From NCBI RefSeq assembly GCF_009905535.1, contig NZ_JAAALA010000016.1, forward strand, positions 1-64,000: DNA of 64,000 nt, given 5' to 3'. This document shows, in pieces, positions 37,142 to 45,499 of the stretch; within the stretch, counting starts at the first letter, position 1; each line of letters begins with the position of its first letter. The DNA comes from Caulobacter sp. SLTY (GTDB lineage: Bacteria > Pseudomonadota > Alphaproteobacteria > Caulobacterales > Caulobacteraceae). The notes under the pieces are model-generated. The model did no database searches, had not been told where the DNA came from, and saw nothing but the letters and a program-made list of their open reading frames with translations. A program made the position numbers and the translations under genes.

Positions 37142-37642
37142 ATGAGATCCTGGATGATGGCAGCAGTCGTGGCGCTGGCTGTGGCTGCCCCGGCTCTGGC
37201 AGCGACCTGGTCGACGGTGCGGGATACCGAGGCGGGGTTTACGGTGCGCCTGCCGGGCGAGGCGAAGGTAACGCGCGGCAGCTCGGACCCCAGCGCCGGC
37301 AGCAATCCGCAGGTCCAGTATGAGATGGTGAGCGCCGAGGGCTGGTACCTCGTCACGGCCGTGAAGTTCGGGGTAACCCTGACGGAAGAGCAGCTGACCG
37401 GCGCCCTGGACCGCAGCATCGCCGCCGGGACAAGCGCGAATGGCAACGTCGAGACCGCCCGGAAAACCATCCGGGTCGGCGGCGTGCAGGGGCGAGACGC
37501 CGAGTTCAAGAACGGCGCAAACCGCGGCTGGGTCCGGGTGTTCTACCGGAACGGCTGGTTGTGCACGATGGTGATCACCCAGGAGCCGAGCATGCCGAAC
37601 GCCCTGCCCCCGCAGGCGATCGCCAGCTTTACGCCGCTCTAG
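37142..37642 (+). CDS. secreted protein of unknown function, paralogue A
   Basis: 166 aa from the ATG at 37142 with GGAGGAA upstream. Signal peptide MRSWMMAAVVALAVAAPALA, then a beta-rich domain starting TWSTVRDTEAGFTVRLPGEA. The same start pattern ([20 protein letters not shown]) occurs in the product of 38306-38779, so the two are diverged paralogues flanking the PseH-like gene. The pattern resembles small periplasmic proteins of unknown function that begin with an F-x-V-x-L/F-P-G strand. It ends six bases before the acetyltransferase start, implying co-transcription. Confidence 0.78.
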   Translation: MRSWMMAAVVALAVAAPALAATWSTVRDTEAGFTVRLPGEAKVTRGSSDPSAGSNPQVQYEMVSAEGWYLVTAVKFGVTLTEEQLTGALDRSIAAGTSANGNVETARKTIRVGGVQGRDAEFKNGANRGWVRVFYRNGWLCTMVITQEPSMPNALPPQAIASFTPL

Positions 37643-37648
37643 GCGCCG

Positions 37649-38236
37649 ATGGCGGTCACCCTGAGGCCACTGGCCGCAGCCGACGGCGACCAGGTGCTGG
37701 CCTGGCGCAACAGCGAGGCGGTGGCGCCCTATATGTATGGTGACCACCACATCGGCGTGGCGGAGCACGCGGGCTGGCTGGCGCGGGCGATGGCGGGCGG
37801 CGACCGGCGGTTCTGGATCATCGAGCTGGGCGGAGGGGGTGTCGGCCTGGCCAATCTGGCGCGGATCGATGCCGCCAACAGCAAGTGCGAATGGGCCTAC
37901 TACCTGGCCGACCCGGCGACGCGGGGGCGCGGGGTCGGCTCCCAGGTCGAGTATCTGGTGCTGAGCTTCGTGTTCGAGCGGCTGGGGCTCAACCGGCTGT
38001 GGTGTGAGGTGCTGGTCGAAAACGAGGCGGTCTGGAAGACCCACGAGGGGTTCGGCTTTACGCGCGAGGCCTATCTGCGGGCGCACGTCCGCAAGGGCGG
38101 AGTGTTCCGGGACGTGATCGGCCTGGGAATGCTGGCCGCCGACTGGCCGCTGGCCAGGGCGACGGCGCGCGAGCGGCTGGCGGCCCGCGGGGTGGACGTG
38201 GCTGGGCTGGAGGACGGACTGGCCGCGATGAGCTGA
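37649..38236 (+). CDS. flmH: PseH/FlmH-like GNAT acetyltransferase
   Basis: 195 aa. LRPLAAADGDQVLAWRN, MYGDHHIGVAEHAGWL and CEWAYYLADPATRGRGVG fit the PseH family (UDP-4-amino-sugar N-acetyltransferase of pseudaminic acid synthesis), with NRLWCEVLVENEAVW and GFGFTREAYLRAHVRKGG as the C-terminal half. In Caulobacter FlmH has this role, supplying the sugar that FlmG attaches to flagellin. flmG, flbT and flaF are within 1-4 kb here, which supports the name. The paralogue at 16497-17051 could be the true FlmH instead. Confidence 0.78.
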   Translation: MAVTLRPLAAADGDQVLAWRNSEAVAPYMYGDHHIGVAEHAGWLARAMAGGDRRFWIIELGGGGVGLANLARIDAANSKCEWAYYLADPATRGRGVGSQVEYLVLSFVFERLGLNRLWCEVLVENEAVWKTHEGFGFTREAYLRAHVRKGGVFRDVIGLGMLAADWPLARATARERLAARGVDVAGLEDGLAAMS

Positions 38237-38305
38237 CTGGCGCCTGGCGCCGCAGTTGCTTTAAGACTTCGTTAACCGGCGCCAAAGCCGGAGCGGAGGA
38301 TCAGA

Positions 38306-38779
38306 ATGGCACGGTGGTGGGCGGCTTTGGCGGTGGCGTTCGGCCTGGCGTTTCCGGCGGCGGCGGCCGACTGGACCTTGCTGAAGGCGGAAGACGCCGG
38401 CTTCTCCGCGGAACTTCCCGGGTCGGCGACCCACATAAAGTCCGGTGCCTATGAGCCGGAGCAATGGCTGCTGGTCGGGGACGAGGGCGCCTATGCCATC
38501 TTCCTGGTGCCGACCCAGGGAGAAACCGACGAGGCGCTTTTGGACAGCGTGTTGGACAGCGGCGTGGAAGCCATGTCCGGCCAGGTTCAACGGCGGTGGA
38601 CCGATGGCCAGGTGCGCTGGGCCGATTTCGCGGGCCAGGCCTCCAGCCTTCCCATCGAGGGCCAGGCCATTGCCATCGCCCGTCCGGGCGCGGTGCTGGT
38701 GGCCATGGCGCTGACGCCGCAAGGGGGCGATCCGGCCGGGGTGGCGCGGTTCCTGGGCAGTGTGAAGCTGACCGACTAG
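38306..38779 (+). CDS. secreted protein of unknown function, paralogue B
   Basis: 157 aa from an ATG preceded by GCGGAGGA. Signal peptide [20 protein letters not shown], mature start [20 protein letters not shown], related to the product of 37142-37642. The rest alternates predicted strands and one helix ([19 protein letters not shown]). No catalytic motif recognised. Its stop overlaps the flaF stop by four bases (convergent). Confidence 0.77.
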   Translation: MARWWAALAVAFGLAFPAAAADWTLLKAEDAGFSAELPGSATHIKSGAYEPEQWLLVGDEGAYAIFLVPTQGETDEALLDSVLDSGVEAMSGQVQRRWTDGQVRWADFAGQASSLPIEGQAIAIARPGAVLVAMALTPQGGDPAGVARFLGSVKLTD

Positions 38780-39138
38780 GCCGCTTCGGAGCCGCCGTGC
38801 AGGCCCTGCATGATGATGCGGTTGATGTCGATCAGCGGGCCGATCTCCTCCTCGCGGCGGATCACGGCGCTGGTGTGCCGGCCGACCCACAGGGAGATCG
38901 AGATGATCTGGGCGCGCAGCGGCATGGGCAGGGAATTCTCCGGCTGCGAGCAGTCGGTCGCCAAGGCCGACCACAGCCGACGGTTCCAGTCGAGCGCGTC
39001 GACCCGCCCCTCGAACTGGGTGTCGGGAAGCTGCTGGGCCTCCATGAGCGCCCGGGTCACCTGGCCGAACAGCCGGTACTCGGCCTCGCGCGGGTTCTCA
39101 GCCCTCGCCGCCGCCTGCTGATACGCCTGAAGCCCCAT
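38776..39138 (-). CDS. flaF: flagellar biosynthesis regulator FlaF
   Basis: 120 aa. [20 protein letters not shown] and the later [31 protein letters not shown] and [12 protein letters not shown] are the FlaF signature. In Caulobacter FlaF promotes flagellin synthesis and secretion, opposing FlbT. The start lies inside flbT (41-base overlap), so the two are translated in a coupled way. Confidence 0.95.
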   Translation of the reverse strand: MGLQAYQQAAARAENPREAEYRLFGQVTRALMEAQQLPDTQFEGRVDALDWNRRLWSALATDCSQPENSLPMPLRAQIISISLWVGRHTSAVIRREEEIGPLIDINRIIMQGLHGGSEAA

Positions 39139-39523
39139 TCCCCAGCCTTTCGTCCTCGTAGTCCACCAGTTTCCGGCAGAGCATGAGCGCCTTGTAGTAT
39201 TCGCGCTCCATGATGTGCTTGGAAATGTTAACGCAATCCGACAGCACGGACGGGTTTCCGATCACATTCATGAACTCGGTCAGCCGCCGGACGAACTCGT
39301 CGTAATAGCGGTTCGCCCCGGCCTCATCGAGGTACATCATCATGACGGGGAAGTAGACATGGCGCGCCGGGGTGACCGCCTCGGCCTCCTGCATGATGTC
39401 CTTCTCGCGCAGGACGGAGGCCTTGTTCTGCAGGATCAGCACGCCCCGGCGGTCGCCGTTCTGCACGACGGCCCCGTTGAGGACGAACCGCTCGCCCGGC
39501 TTCAATGACAGCTTGAGTGGCAC
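39098..39523 (-). CDS. flbT: flagellin translation regulator FlbT
   Basis: 141 aa from GTG with GGAGAGG upstream. [36 protein letters not shown] and [11 protein letters not shown] followed by [11 protein letters not shown] are conserved in FlbT. It binds flagellin mRNA leaders and promotes their decay until the hook is complete, linking filament synthesis to assembly. The order flbT-flaF is the family norm in alphaproteobacteria. The upstream region carries a TTAACCAT half-site. Confidence 0.95.
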   Translation of the reverse strand: MPLKLSLKPGERFVLNGAVVQNGDRRGVLILQNKASVLREKDIMQEAEAVTPARHVYFPVMMMYLDEAGANRYYDEFVRRLTEFMNVIGNPSVLSDCVNISKHIMEREYYKALMLCRKLVDYEDERLGNGASGVSAGGGEG

Positions 39524-39562
39524 TTGACCTCTCCCCGATACCGGACTGACGGGTAACCGCTT

Positions 39563-39615
39563 ATGGTTAACAGGGCCTTGTCACGCCAGCCGGTCTTAAG
39601 GCGGGGGTAACCATA
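39563..39615. promoter_or_regulatory. CtrA-like half-sites between flbT and flmG
   Basis: TTAACCAT on the minus strand at 39563-39570 points toward flbT; TAACCATAA on the plus strand at 39608-39615, a 7/8 match to the half-site, points toward flmG. They lie in the 134-base divergent gap. flmG of Caulobacter is reported to be cell-cycle controlled, so CtrA regulation is plausible, but the matches are short. Confidence 0.45.
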
Positions 39616-39657
39616 ACTGGGCAGGGTCCGGCCGACCGATCATCAGGCTGAAAACCC

Positions 39658-41481
39658 ATGTCCCGCTCGTTGAAATCGCAGGTTTCCGCGGCCGCCCTGT
39701 CGGCCCAGGCGGGCCTGACGCCGGTGGTCGGCGAGGCGGCGGCGGCGCGGCCGGTGGAAGGAATCGTCGGTCAGGCGGGCTCCCCCGCGGCCCTGGCGCG
39801 GATGCTGGACGCCCTGGCGGAGATGAAGTCGGCGTCGGTAAATGGCCTGCTGCAACAGGCAGTTACAGCCCTCCAGGCCGACGATTTCAACACCGGCGGG
39901 GCTCTGGCGATCCGGGGGTTGGAACTGGACGAGCAGTCCGGCTTCGGCTGGTACCTGCTGGCCATCGCGCGGGAGCGTGCGGGGGATTTCGCCAGCTCGG
40001 TGCGGGCCTATGAGAAGGCCCTGATGCTGTTGCCAGATCATGCCGAAGTGGCCAACGACATGGGCCGCCTCGCCTACCGGATGGGGATGAAGGAGACGGC
40101 CGAAAAGCTGTTCGGACATTTCGTCGCGGCCCACCCCGAAAACACCGAGGCGCTGAACAACATGGCCTGCGCCGTGCGCGACCAGGGCCGCTATGCCGAG
40201 GCCATCGACATCCTGCGCCCGGCGTTGATGGCCCATCCGGCCGACGCCATGCTGTGGAACACCCTGGGCAGCGTGCTGGCCGAGCAGGGCGATCCGGCCG
40301 CTAGCGCCACCTTCTTCGACGAGGCCCTGCGCCTGCAGCCGGATTTCCCCAAGGCCCGCTATAACCGCGCCACGGCCCGCCACCTGCTGAGCGATGCGGC
40401 CGGGGCGCTGGAGGACTGCAACGCCGCCATGGCCGCGCCGATGCCGGCCGATGAGCAGCTGATGATGCGGTTGGCCCGCTCGACCATGCACCTGTCGCTG
40501 GGCCATGTGGCTCAGGGCTGGGACGACTATGAGGCGCGGCGCGACCCCAGCTTCGGCGACGTCACCCATTTCCTGGTCGATCGGCCGATGTGGACACCCG
40601 AGAGCGACCTGCACGGCAAGTCGCTGCTGCTGATTGGGGAACAGGGCCTGGGCGATGAGCTGCTGTTCGCCAACGCCATTCCCGATGTGCTCGAGGCCTT
40701 GGGGCCAGACGGCAGGCTGACCCTGTCGCTCGAGCCCCGCCTGATCCCCCTGTTCGCCCGCAGCTTCCCGCGGGCCCGCGTCGGCGCCCATGCCACCTTC
40801 AGCGTCGACGGGCGGACGGTTCGGGTCGTGCCGTTCCTGGAACCGGAGGACCTGGCGGCCATCGACCTCTGGGCGCCTCTCGCCTCCCCGCTGCGCCGGT
40901 TCCGAAGCAGCGCCGAGGCGTTTCCGGCGCGGGCCGGCTACCTGACAGCCGATCCGGCGCGGGTGGCCCACTGGCGGTCAGTGCTGGAAACGGCGCCGGC
41001 GGGACCCAAGGTTGGGCTGCTCTGGAAGAGCATGACCAGCAAGGGGGCGCGGCACCGCTACTTCTCGCCGTTCGAGCAGTGGGAGCCGGTGCTGCGCGTT
41101 CCGGGCGTGACCCTGGTCAATCTGCAGTACGGCGACTGCGAGGCCGAACTGGCGGCGGCGAGGGCCGAAGGAATCGACATCTGGGTTCCGCCCGGCATCG
41201 ACCTGAAGCAGGACCTGGACGATGTCGCCGCCCTGACCTGCGCCCTCGATCTGACACTGGGCTTCTCCAACGCCACCCTCAATCTTGCCGGCGCCTGTGG
41301 GGCCCCGGTGTGGCTGATCACGCCCAAGGCCGGCTGGACCATGCTGGGGACGGACGCCTACCCCTGGTATCCGCAGGCGCGGGTGTTCAACCCGCCGGCC
41401 TATGGAGAATGGGGCGCGGTGATGGAGGAGATCGCCGGGGCGCTGGCTAGCGCGTTCGGGGCGGAACACAAGCAAACCTGA
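39658..41481 (+). CDS. flmG: flagellin glycosyltransferase with TPR domain
   Basis: 607 aa. The N-terminal third contains TPR repeats (residues ~60-290: AVTALQADDFNTGGALAIRG, YEKALMLLPDHAEVANDMG, FDEALRLQPDFPKARYNRA), the part that binds flagellin in Caulobacter FlmG. The C-terminal half (~310-600) is a GT-B glycosyltransferase-like region with IGEQGLGDELLFANAIPD and VGLLWKSM, and FSNATLNLAGACGAPVWLI near the end. FlmG is proposed to attach pseudaminic acid to flagellins before export. Divergent from flbT; flagellins and acetyltransferases lie elsewhere in the window. Confidence 0.9.
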   Translation: MSRSLKSQVSAAALSAQAGLTPVVGEAAAARPVEGIVGQAGSPAALARMLDALAEMKSASVNGLLQQAVTALQADDFNTGGALAIRGLELDEQSGFGWYLLAIARERAGDFASSVRAYEKALMLLPDHAEVANDMGRLAYRMGMKETAEKLFGHFVAAHPENTEALNNMACAVRDQGRYAEAIDILRPALMAHPADAMLWNTLGSVLAEQGDPAASATFFDEALRLQPDFPKARYNRATARHLLSDAAGALEDCNAAMAAPMPADEQLMMRLARSTMHLSLGHVAQGWDDYEARRDPSFGDVTHFLVDRPMWTPESDLHGKSLLLIGEQGLGDELLFANAIPDVLEALGPDGRLTLSLEPRLIPLFARSFPRARVGAHATFSVDGRTVRVVPFLEPEDLAAIDLWAPLASPLRRFRSSAEAFPARAGYLTADPARVAHWRSVLETAPAGPKVGLLWKSMTSKGARHRYFSPFEQWEPVLRVPGVTLVNLQYGDCEAELAAARAEGIDIWVPPGIDLKQDLDDVAALTCALDLTLGFSNATLNLAGACGAPVWLITPKAGWTMLGTDAYPWYPQARVFNPPAYGEWGAVMEEIAGALASAFGAEHKQT

Positions 41482-41531
41482 GGGGTTGATTCCGGGCGGA
41501 GAGAGGCTCCGCCAAGAGGAAACGGAACCCC

Positions 41532-42014
41532 ATGTCCAACATCGACAATGACGCTGACCCGCAGGATCGCGCCGAGGTCCTGGACGAAACCAATCTGACG
41601 GCCGATGGCCGTAACATCGCCAATTTCGACGACGTGTCGGACGTCTATGACGCTACCTCGGCCGCCGACGATTCCGACATCGACGACCTGGACCCCGAAC
41701 GCGACGAGATCGACTTCGAGGCCGCCGAATTCGACGACGGAGACTTGACCGAGGAACGCGATGACACCGGCATCCGCGCCGGGTCTGAAGACCGCAGCTT
41801 CGCCTTTGATGAGGATCGCATCGGCACGGACCAGGAGCGGGCCCGGAACTATGAAGCCTCCGGCGGCACGCGTGAAAACGACGCCACCCAGGGCGATCCC
41901 GGCGAGGATGCCGAGGACGAGAAGGATCCCCACGTTGACCGCCAGCTCGACAAGGGGCTGAAGGAAACCTTCCCGGCCTCCGACCCGGTGTCGATCAATC
42001 CCGGCGCCGACTGA
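41532..42014 (+). CDS. very acidic, probably disordered protein with FPASDP motif
   Basis: 160 aa. About one third of residues are Asp or Glu, with long Asp-rich runs (DDSDIDDLDPERDEIDF), no hydrophobic core and no signal peptide, so it is probably disordered and cytosolic. The last ~25 residues, RQLDKGLKETFPASDPVSI, are a short conserved motif found at the ends of many small alphaproteobacterial proteins of unknown role. A 7-bp hairpin (41495-41513) precedes the ribosome-binding site AGAGGAAACGG. Followed by a terminator. No function assigned. Confidence 0.75.
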   Translation: MSNIDNDADPQDRAEVLDETNLTADGRNIANFDDVSDVYDATSAADDSDIDDLDPERDEIDFEAAEFDDGDLTEERDDTGIRAGSEDRSFAFDEDRIGTDQERARNYEASGGTRENDATQGDPGEDAEDEKDPHVDRQLDKGLKETFPASDPVSINPGAD

Positions 42015-42038
42015 CCAGCCGTAACGGCGCACTGACAT

Positions 42039-42070
42039 CCGCCCATCCCGGTCCCGGGGTGGGCGGATTT
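42039..42070 (+). terminator. terminator between the acidic protein and TetR
   Basis: CCGCCCATCCCGG pairs with CCGGGGTGGGCGG over 12-13 bp with one G-T pair, followed by ATTTT. It ends the plus-strand gene; in the minus direction there is no T tract. Confidence 0.8.
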
Positions 42071-42077
42071 TCGTTGG

Positions 42078-42734
42078 CTACTCTCGCAACAGCATGCCGT
42101 TCAGGATCATGTTGCCGACTTCCCGGGCGTAGCGCTCCACGTCTTCCTGATCGGGCTCCGCGCCGAGGATCAGCTTCACGGTGATGCGGTTGGACGAGAA
42201 GTAGGACTGAGCCGCGCCGGTGATCATGAAATAGGCCAGGGCGGGGTCGATCGGGCGGAAGCGGCCCGAGGCCACTCCCTCCTCGATGATCGCCCGCTGG
42301 GCGTCGGCCAGGGGGGCGACGAAGGCGGCCTTCAGGGACTGGGCCGTCTCTGACGCCTCCTGGCGCAGCAGCAGGTTCAGCAGGTTGTTCAGGTAGGGAT
42401 AGCGGGCGTAGTTGCGGATGATGCCGCTGATGTGAATCCGCAGCTTCTTTTCCGGCGGCACCGGCATGGCCACCAGTTCCTGCAGCTGCTCCATCGACCG
42501 GCCGGTGGCCCGTCGGGCGAGGGCCAGCAACAGGCCCTCCTTGCTGCCGAAGTGGTAGGTCACCAGGGGGGCGGTCAGGCCGGCCTTGCGTGCGATGGCG
42601 TGGAGCGACACGTCGGCCGTGCCCTCTTCGATCATCACCGCGCTGGCCGCATCCAGCAGATGTTCACGGCTGGATTTTTCGTCCACGCCCTCCCGTGAGG
42701 GCGTTTGCGCGCCCTTCCTCATTGGTCGGCCCAA
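42078..42734 (-). CDS. TetR/AcrR-family transcriptional regulator
   Basis: 218 aa; TTG start at 42732-42734 with GAGGGGGG four bases upstream, or ATG at 42722. HTH in residues ~21-68 (LLDAASAVMIEEGTADVSLH, then GLTAPLVTYHFGSKEGLL). The ligand domain is helical with LLNLLLRQEAS, similar in layout to FadR/AcrR-type repressors of lipid or aromatic catabolism. It is the last gene after TBDR, CoA transferase and MFS on the same strand and is the natural candidate regulator of that cluster, probably responding to its CoA-thioester. Confidence 0.87.
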   Translation of the reverse strand: MGRPMRKGAQTPSREGVDEKSSREHLLDAASAVMIEEGTADVSLHAIARKAGLTAPLVTYHFGSKEGLLLALARRATGRSMEQLQELVAMPVPPEKKLRIHISGIIRNYARYPYLNNLLNLLLRQEASETAQSLKAAFVAPLADAQRAIIEEGVASGRFRPIDPALAYFMITGAAQSYFSSNRITVKLILGAEPDQEDVERYAREVGNMILNGMLLRE

Positions 42735-42792
42735 GAATCCCCCCTCAGGCTCGCGCCATCATATAGCGCTGATCGCGCTGGCTTCCGCAACA

Positions 42793-44139
42793 TCACGACA
42801 CGGTCTCGGCCACCAGGTGGCGCCGGCCCAGCCAGAACAGACCACCGGCCGCGACCCCGAACAGACAGATGGTCACCATCGCCCAGCGCAGCCCCTCGGC
42901 CGGCCCAAGGGCCAGAGCGTAGAGGTCGCTGAGGATGCCGGCGATCAGCGGCCCCGTGCCCAGGCCGATCAGGTTGATCAGCAGCAGCAGCATGGCGGTG
43001 GCCGTGGCCCGCGAGCGGTCGGCGACAAGGCCCTGGACCGAGGCGTAGACCGGCCCGTACCAAAGCCCCTTGAGCACCGTCGGCACAGCCAGCAGAGCCA
43101 GGGCCGCCACGGCGGTCGGCGTCAGGAAGACGAAGGCCAGGATCGGCATGGCCAGGATGGTGGCAATGGCCGGGGCGGTCATGTAGCCGGCCTCGCCCTG
43201 GCCCTTGGCGGCGAAATGGTCGCCGAGACGCCCGCCAAGGACGGTGCCGAGGGCGCCGGAGACGCCCAGGATCAGGCCGAGCGACAGGCCAATCAGGCCG
43301 ATGGGGCCGGAAAAGCCCATGCCGGTGGCCAGCTCGGTGATCTCGGCCTTGTGGTTGCGCAGGAAGAAGGAGCCGTAGAACGACTGGTGGGCGTAGCCGA
43401 CCAGGCTGATCAGGCCGGCGCCGGAACCGAGATACCAGAAGGACTTCTTGCGGCCGAGGACGCCCAGCACTTCCTTGAACGTCTGGCGCGGTGAGGCCGC
43501 CTGGGCCGCCGCCACCATGGCCTTTCCGCGCGGATCCTTGACCGTAAGGACGGTCAGCAGGGCCAGCAGGATGCCGGGCAGGCCGACGATGAAGAAGGCC
43601 GTGCGCCAGCCCCAGTGATCGGCCACCACCCCGCCGATCACCATGCCCAACAGCGAGCCGATCGGCACGCCGAGGGAATAGAACGCCAGGGCGCGAGCGC
43701 GTTCGGTCTTGGGGGTGATCTCGGTGATCAGCGACTGGGCCGGCGGGGTGCAGCCCGCCTCTCCCACCCCGACCCCAAACCGGGCCAGCAGCATCTGGGT
43801 GAAGTTCTGGGCCAGGCCGCAGAGCACGGTGAAGGCGCTCCAGGTCGCCAAGGCGGCGGAGACGATCCACACCCGGTTCCAGCGGTCGGAGAACCGGGCC
43901 ATCGGGATGCCCAGGAAGGTGTAGATGGCCGCGAAGGCCAGGCCCGTCATGGCTCCCATCTGCCAGTCGGCGAGGCCCAGCTCCTGTTTGATCGGCTCGG
44001 CCAGGATGTTGATGATCTGCCGGTCGAGGAAGTTCAGCGTGTAGATGACCAGCAGGACGGTCAGGGTGTAGCGACGCGCCGCGCTGGCCATCGGCGAGGC
44101 GGACTTGTTGGGGTCGAGAGCGACGTCGGGCGCGCTCAT
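42793..44139 (-). CDS. MFS transporter, spinster-like subfamily
   Basis: 448 aa with about 12 transmembrane helices. Signature motif GIPMARFSDRWNR (motif A after TM2), NFLDRQIINILAEPIK at the first helix and GVGVGEAGCTPPAQSLI in TM4, features of the spinster-type MFS group common in sphingomonads and Caulobacterales beside TonB receptors. Substrate is probably an organic acid or steroid-like compound, by context only. Its ATG overlaps the CoA transferase stop in an ATGA, showing coupled translation. Confidence 0.9.
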   Translation of the reverse strand: MSAPDVALDPNKSASPMASAARRYTLTVLLVIYTLNFLDRQIINILAEPIKQELGLADWQMGAMTGLAFAAIYTFLGIPMARFSDRWNRVWIVSAALATWSAFTVLCGLAQNFTQMLLARFGVGVGEAGCTPPAQSLITEITPKTERARALAFYSLGVPIGSLLGMVIGGVVADHWGWRTAFFIVGLPGILLALLTVLTVKDPRGKAMVAAAQAASPRQTFKEVLGVLGRKKSFWYLGSGAGLISLVGYAHQSFYGSFFLRNHKAEITELATGMGFSGPIGLIGLSLGLILGVSGALGTVLGGRLGDHFAAKGQGEAGYMTAPAIATILAMPILAFVFLTPTAVAALALLAVPTVLKGLWYGPVYASVQGLVADRSRATATAMLLLLINLIGLGTGPLIAGILSDLYALALGPAEGLRWAMVTICLFGVAAGGLFWLGRRHLVAETVS

Positions 44140-45329
44140 GCGACCGCTCCCGAGGCGCGGAAGCCGGCGCGCTCATCGGCGGTGAAGCCGAGTTGTTCCA
44201 GCACACTGTCGGTGTGTTCGCCCGGCGTCGGGGCCGAGCGAGCGATGGTCACGTCCTGGCCGTCGAAGCGGGCCGGCGAGGCGACCGAACGCAGGGTCGC
44301 ACCGTCAGGCAGTGGCACGGGCGTGAAGCATCCGGCGGCCTCTGCCTGGGCGTCCTCGGCCACCTCGGCAGGGGTCTGGATCGGCGCCCACACCAAGTTC
44401 TCGCGGTCCAGGGCGGCGGAGGCGGCCTGGAAGTCCATTGCCCCGAACGCCTCGTCGAGCAGGGTGACCAGCTCCGACACATTGGCACGGCGCGCCTTGG
44501 CGGCGGCGAAGCGTTCGTCCTCGATCAGGGCCTCGATGCCGGCGGCGCGGGCCAGGCGGGGCCAGTCGCCGCTGCCCTGGCGCGGGATGATGGCGAACCA
44601 GCGCCCGTCGGCGGTGCGGAAGAAGTTGTTCATCGGGTTGACCGCCTCATGCCGCGCCCGGGTCGAGGCCAGCCGACCCATATGCAGCTGGATGCCCAGG
44701 TCGGAGCCCAGCACATAGGTCCCGGCCCGCAGCAGGGAGGTCTCCACCAGCCGACCAACGCCGGTCGTGTGGCGGTCGACCACGGCGGCCAGGATGGCGG
44801 CGGCGGTGGCCAGCGAGCAGACATGGTCGCCCACGGCCGTACGTGGCTGGCCGGGCTCCCCGCCCTTGACGGTCGAGGCGGCCATCAGGCCCGAGCGCGC
44901 CCAGAAGGCCGCGGTGTCGAACCCCGGCCGGTCGGCGTCATCCCCGGTCAGGCCATAGCCGGTGACCGAGGCGTAGATCAGCCTTGGGAAGCGGACGTGA
45001 ACGGTCTCGAAGTCCAAGCCCGCGCGCTTCAGCGAGGCGGGGCGGATGTTGGTCAGCAGGATGTCGGCGCCATCGAGCAGGCGAGCGACGATGGCCTGGC
45101 CGCCCTCACTGGCGATATCGAGCACGACCGAGCGCTTGCCCCGGTTGTCGACCTCGAACACCGGGTTGACCGCTTCCTCCTTCCCCAGGCTGGCGAAGAA
45201 CTGGCGCATCGGGTCGCCATCAGCCGACTCGATCTTGATCACGTCGGCGCCCCAGTCCGACAGGATGGCGCCCGCGCCTGGGGCGGCGACATACGTCGCC
45301 AGTTCGATGACCTTCAGTCCGTGCAGCAT
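44136..45329 (-). CDS. family-III CoA transferase (CaiB/BaiF)
   Basis: 397 aa. N-terminal LHGLKVIELATYVAAPGAGAILSDWGADVIKIE is the family start; VDNRGKRSVVLDI and NIRPASLKRAGLDFE follow, and the catalytic Asp168 lies in VGDHVCSLA. The C-terminal domain carries the second part of the CoA-binding fold. The enzyme moves CoA between carboxylic acids, activating one substrate for breakdown. Together with the divergent CoA ligase it implies catabolism of an acid taken up by the neighbouring TonB receptor and MFS protein. Substrate unknown. Confidence 0.92.
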   Translation of the reverse strand: MLHGLKVIELATYVAAPGAGAILSDWGADVIKIESADGDPMRQFFASLGKEEAVNPVFEVDNRGKRSVVLDIASEGGQAIVARLLDGADILLTNIRPASLKRAGLDFETVHVRFPRLIYASVTGYGLTGDDADRPGFDTAAFWARSGLMAASTVKGGEPGQPRTAVGDHVCSLATAAAILAAVVDRHTTGVGRLVETSLLRAGTYVLGSDLGIQLHMGRLASTRARHEAVNPMNNFFRTADGRWFAIIPRQGSGDWPRLARAAGIEALIEDERFAAAKARRANVSELVTLLDEAFGAMDFQAASAALDRENLVWAPIQTPAEVAEDAQAEAAGCFTPVPLPDGATLRSVASPARFDGQDVTIARSAPTPGEHTDSVLEQLGFTADERAGFRASGAVA

Positions 45330-45499
45330 GCCGTCACCTCAGAAAAAAGAACGGCGGCGCGGCAGGGGCCACGCCGCCTTTTAGTGTCGGGCGGCCCAGG
45401 ACAGGAGGACGCCGCTTGGATCGGCGGACCGGCGGCTGGCCGGCCCGACGGCTCGCCACGGACGCTAGGGAGGGGGTCCGTGGAGATCTGTGAACAGCC

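Noticed and set aside
42719-44206. 495-aa alternative frame across the MFS gene
   Set aside because: Arg/Pro/Gly-rich with no hydrophobic helices; the 448-aa MFS frame on the same strand has twelve helices and the family motif.
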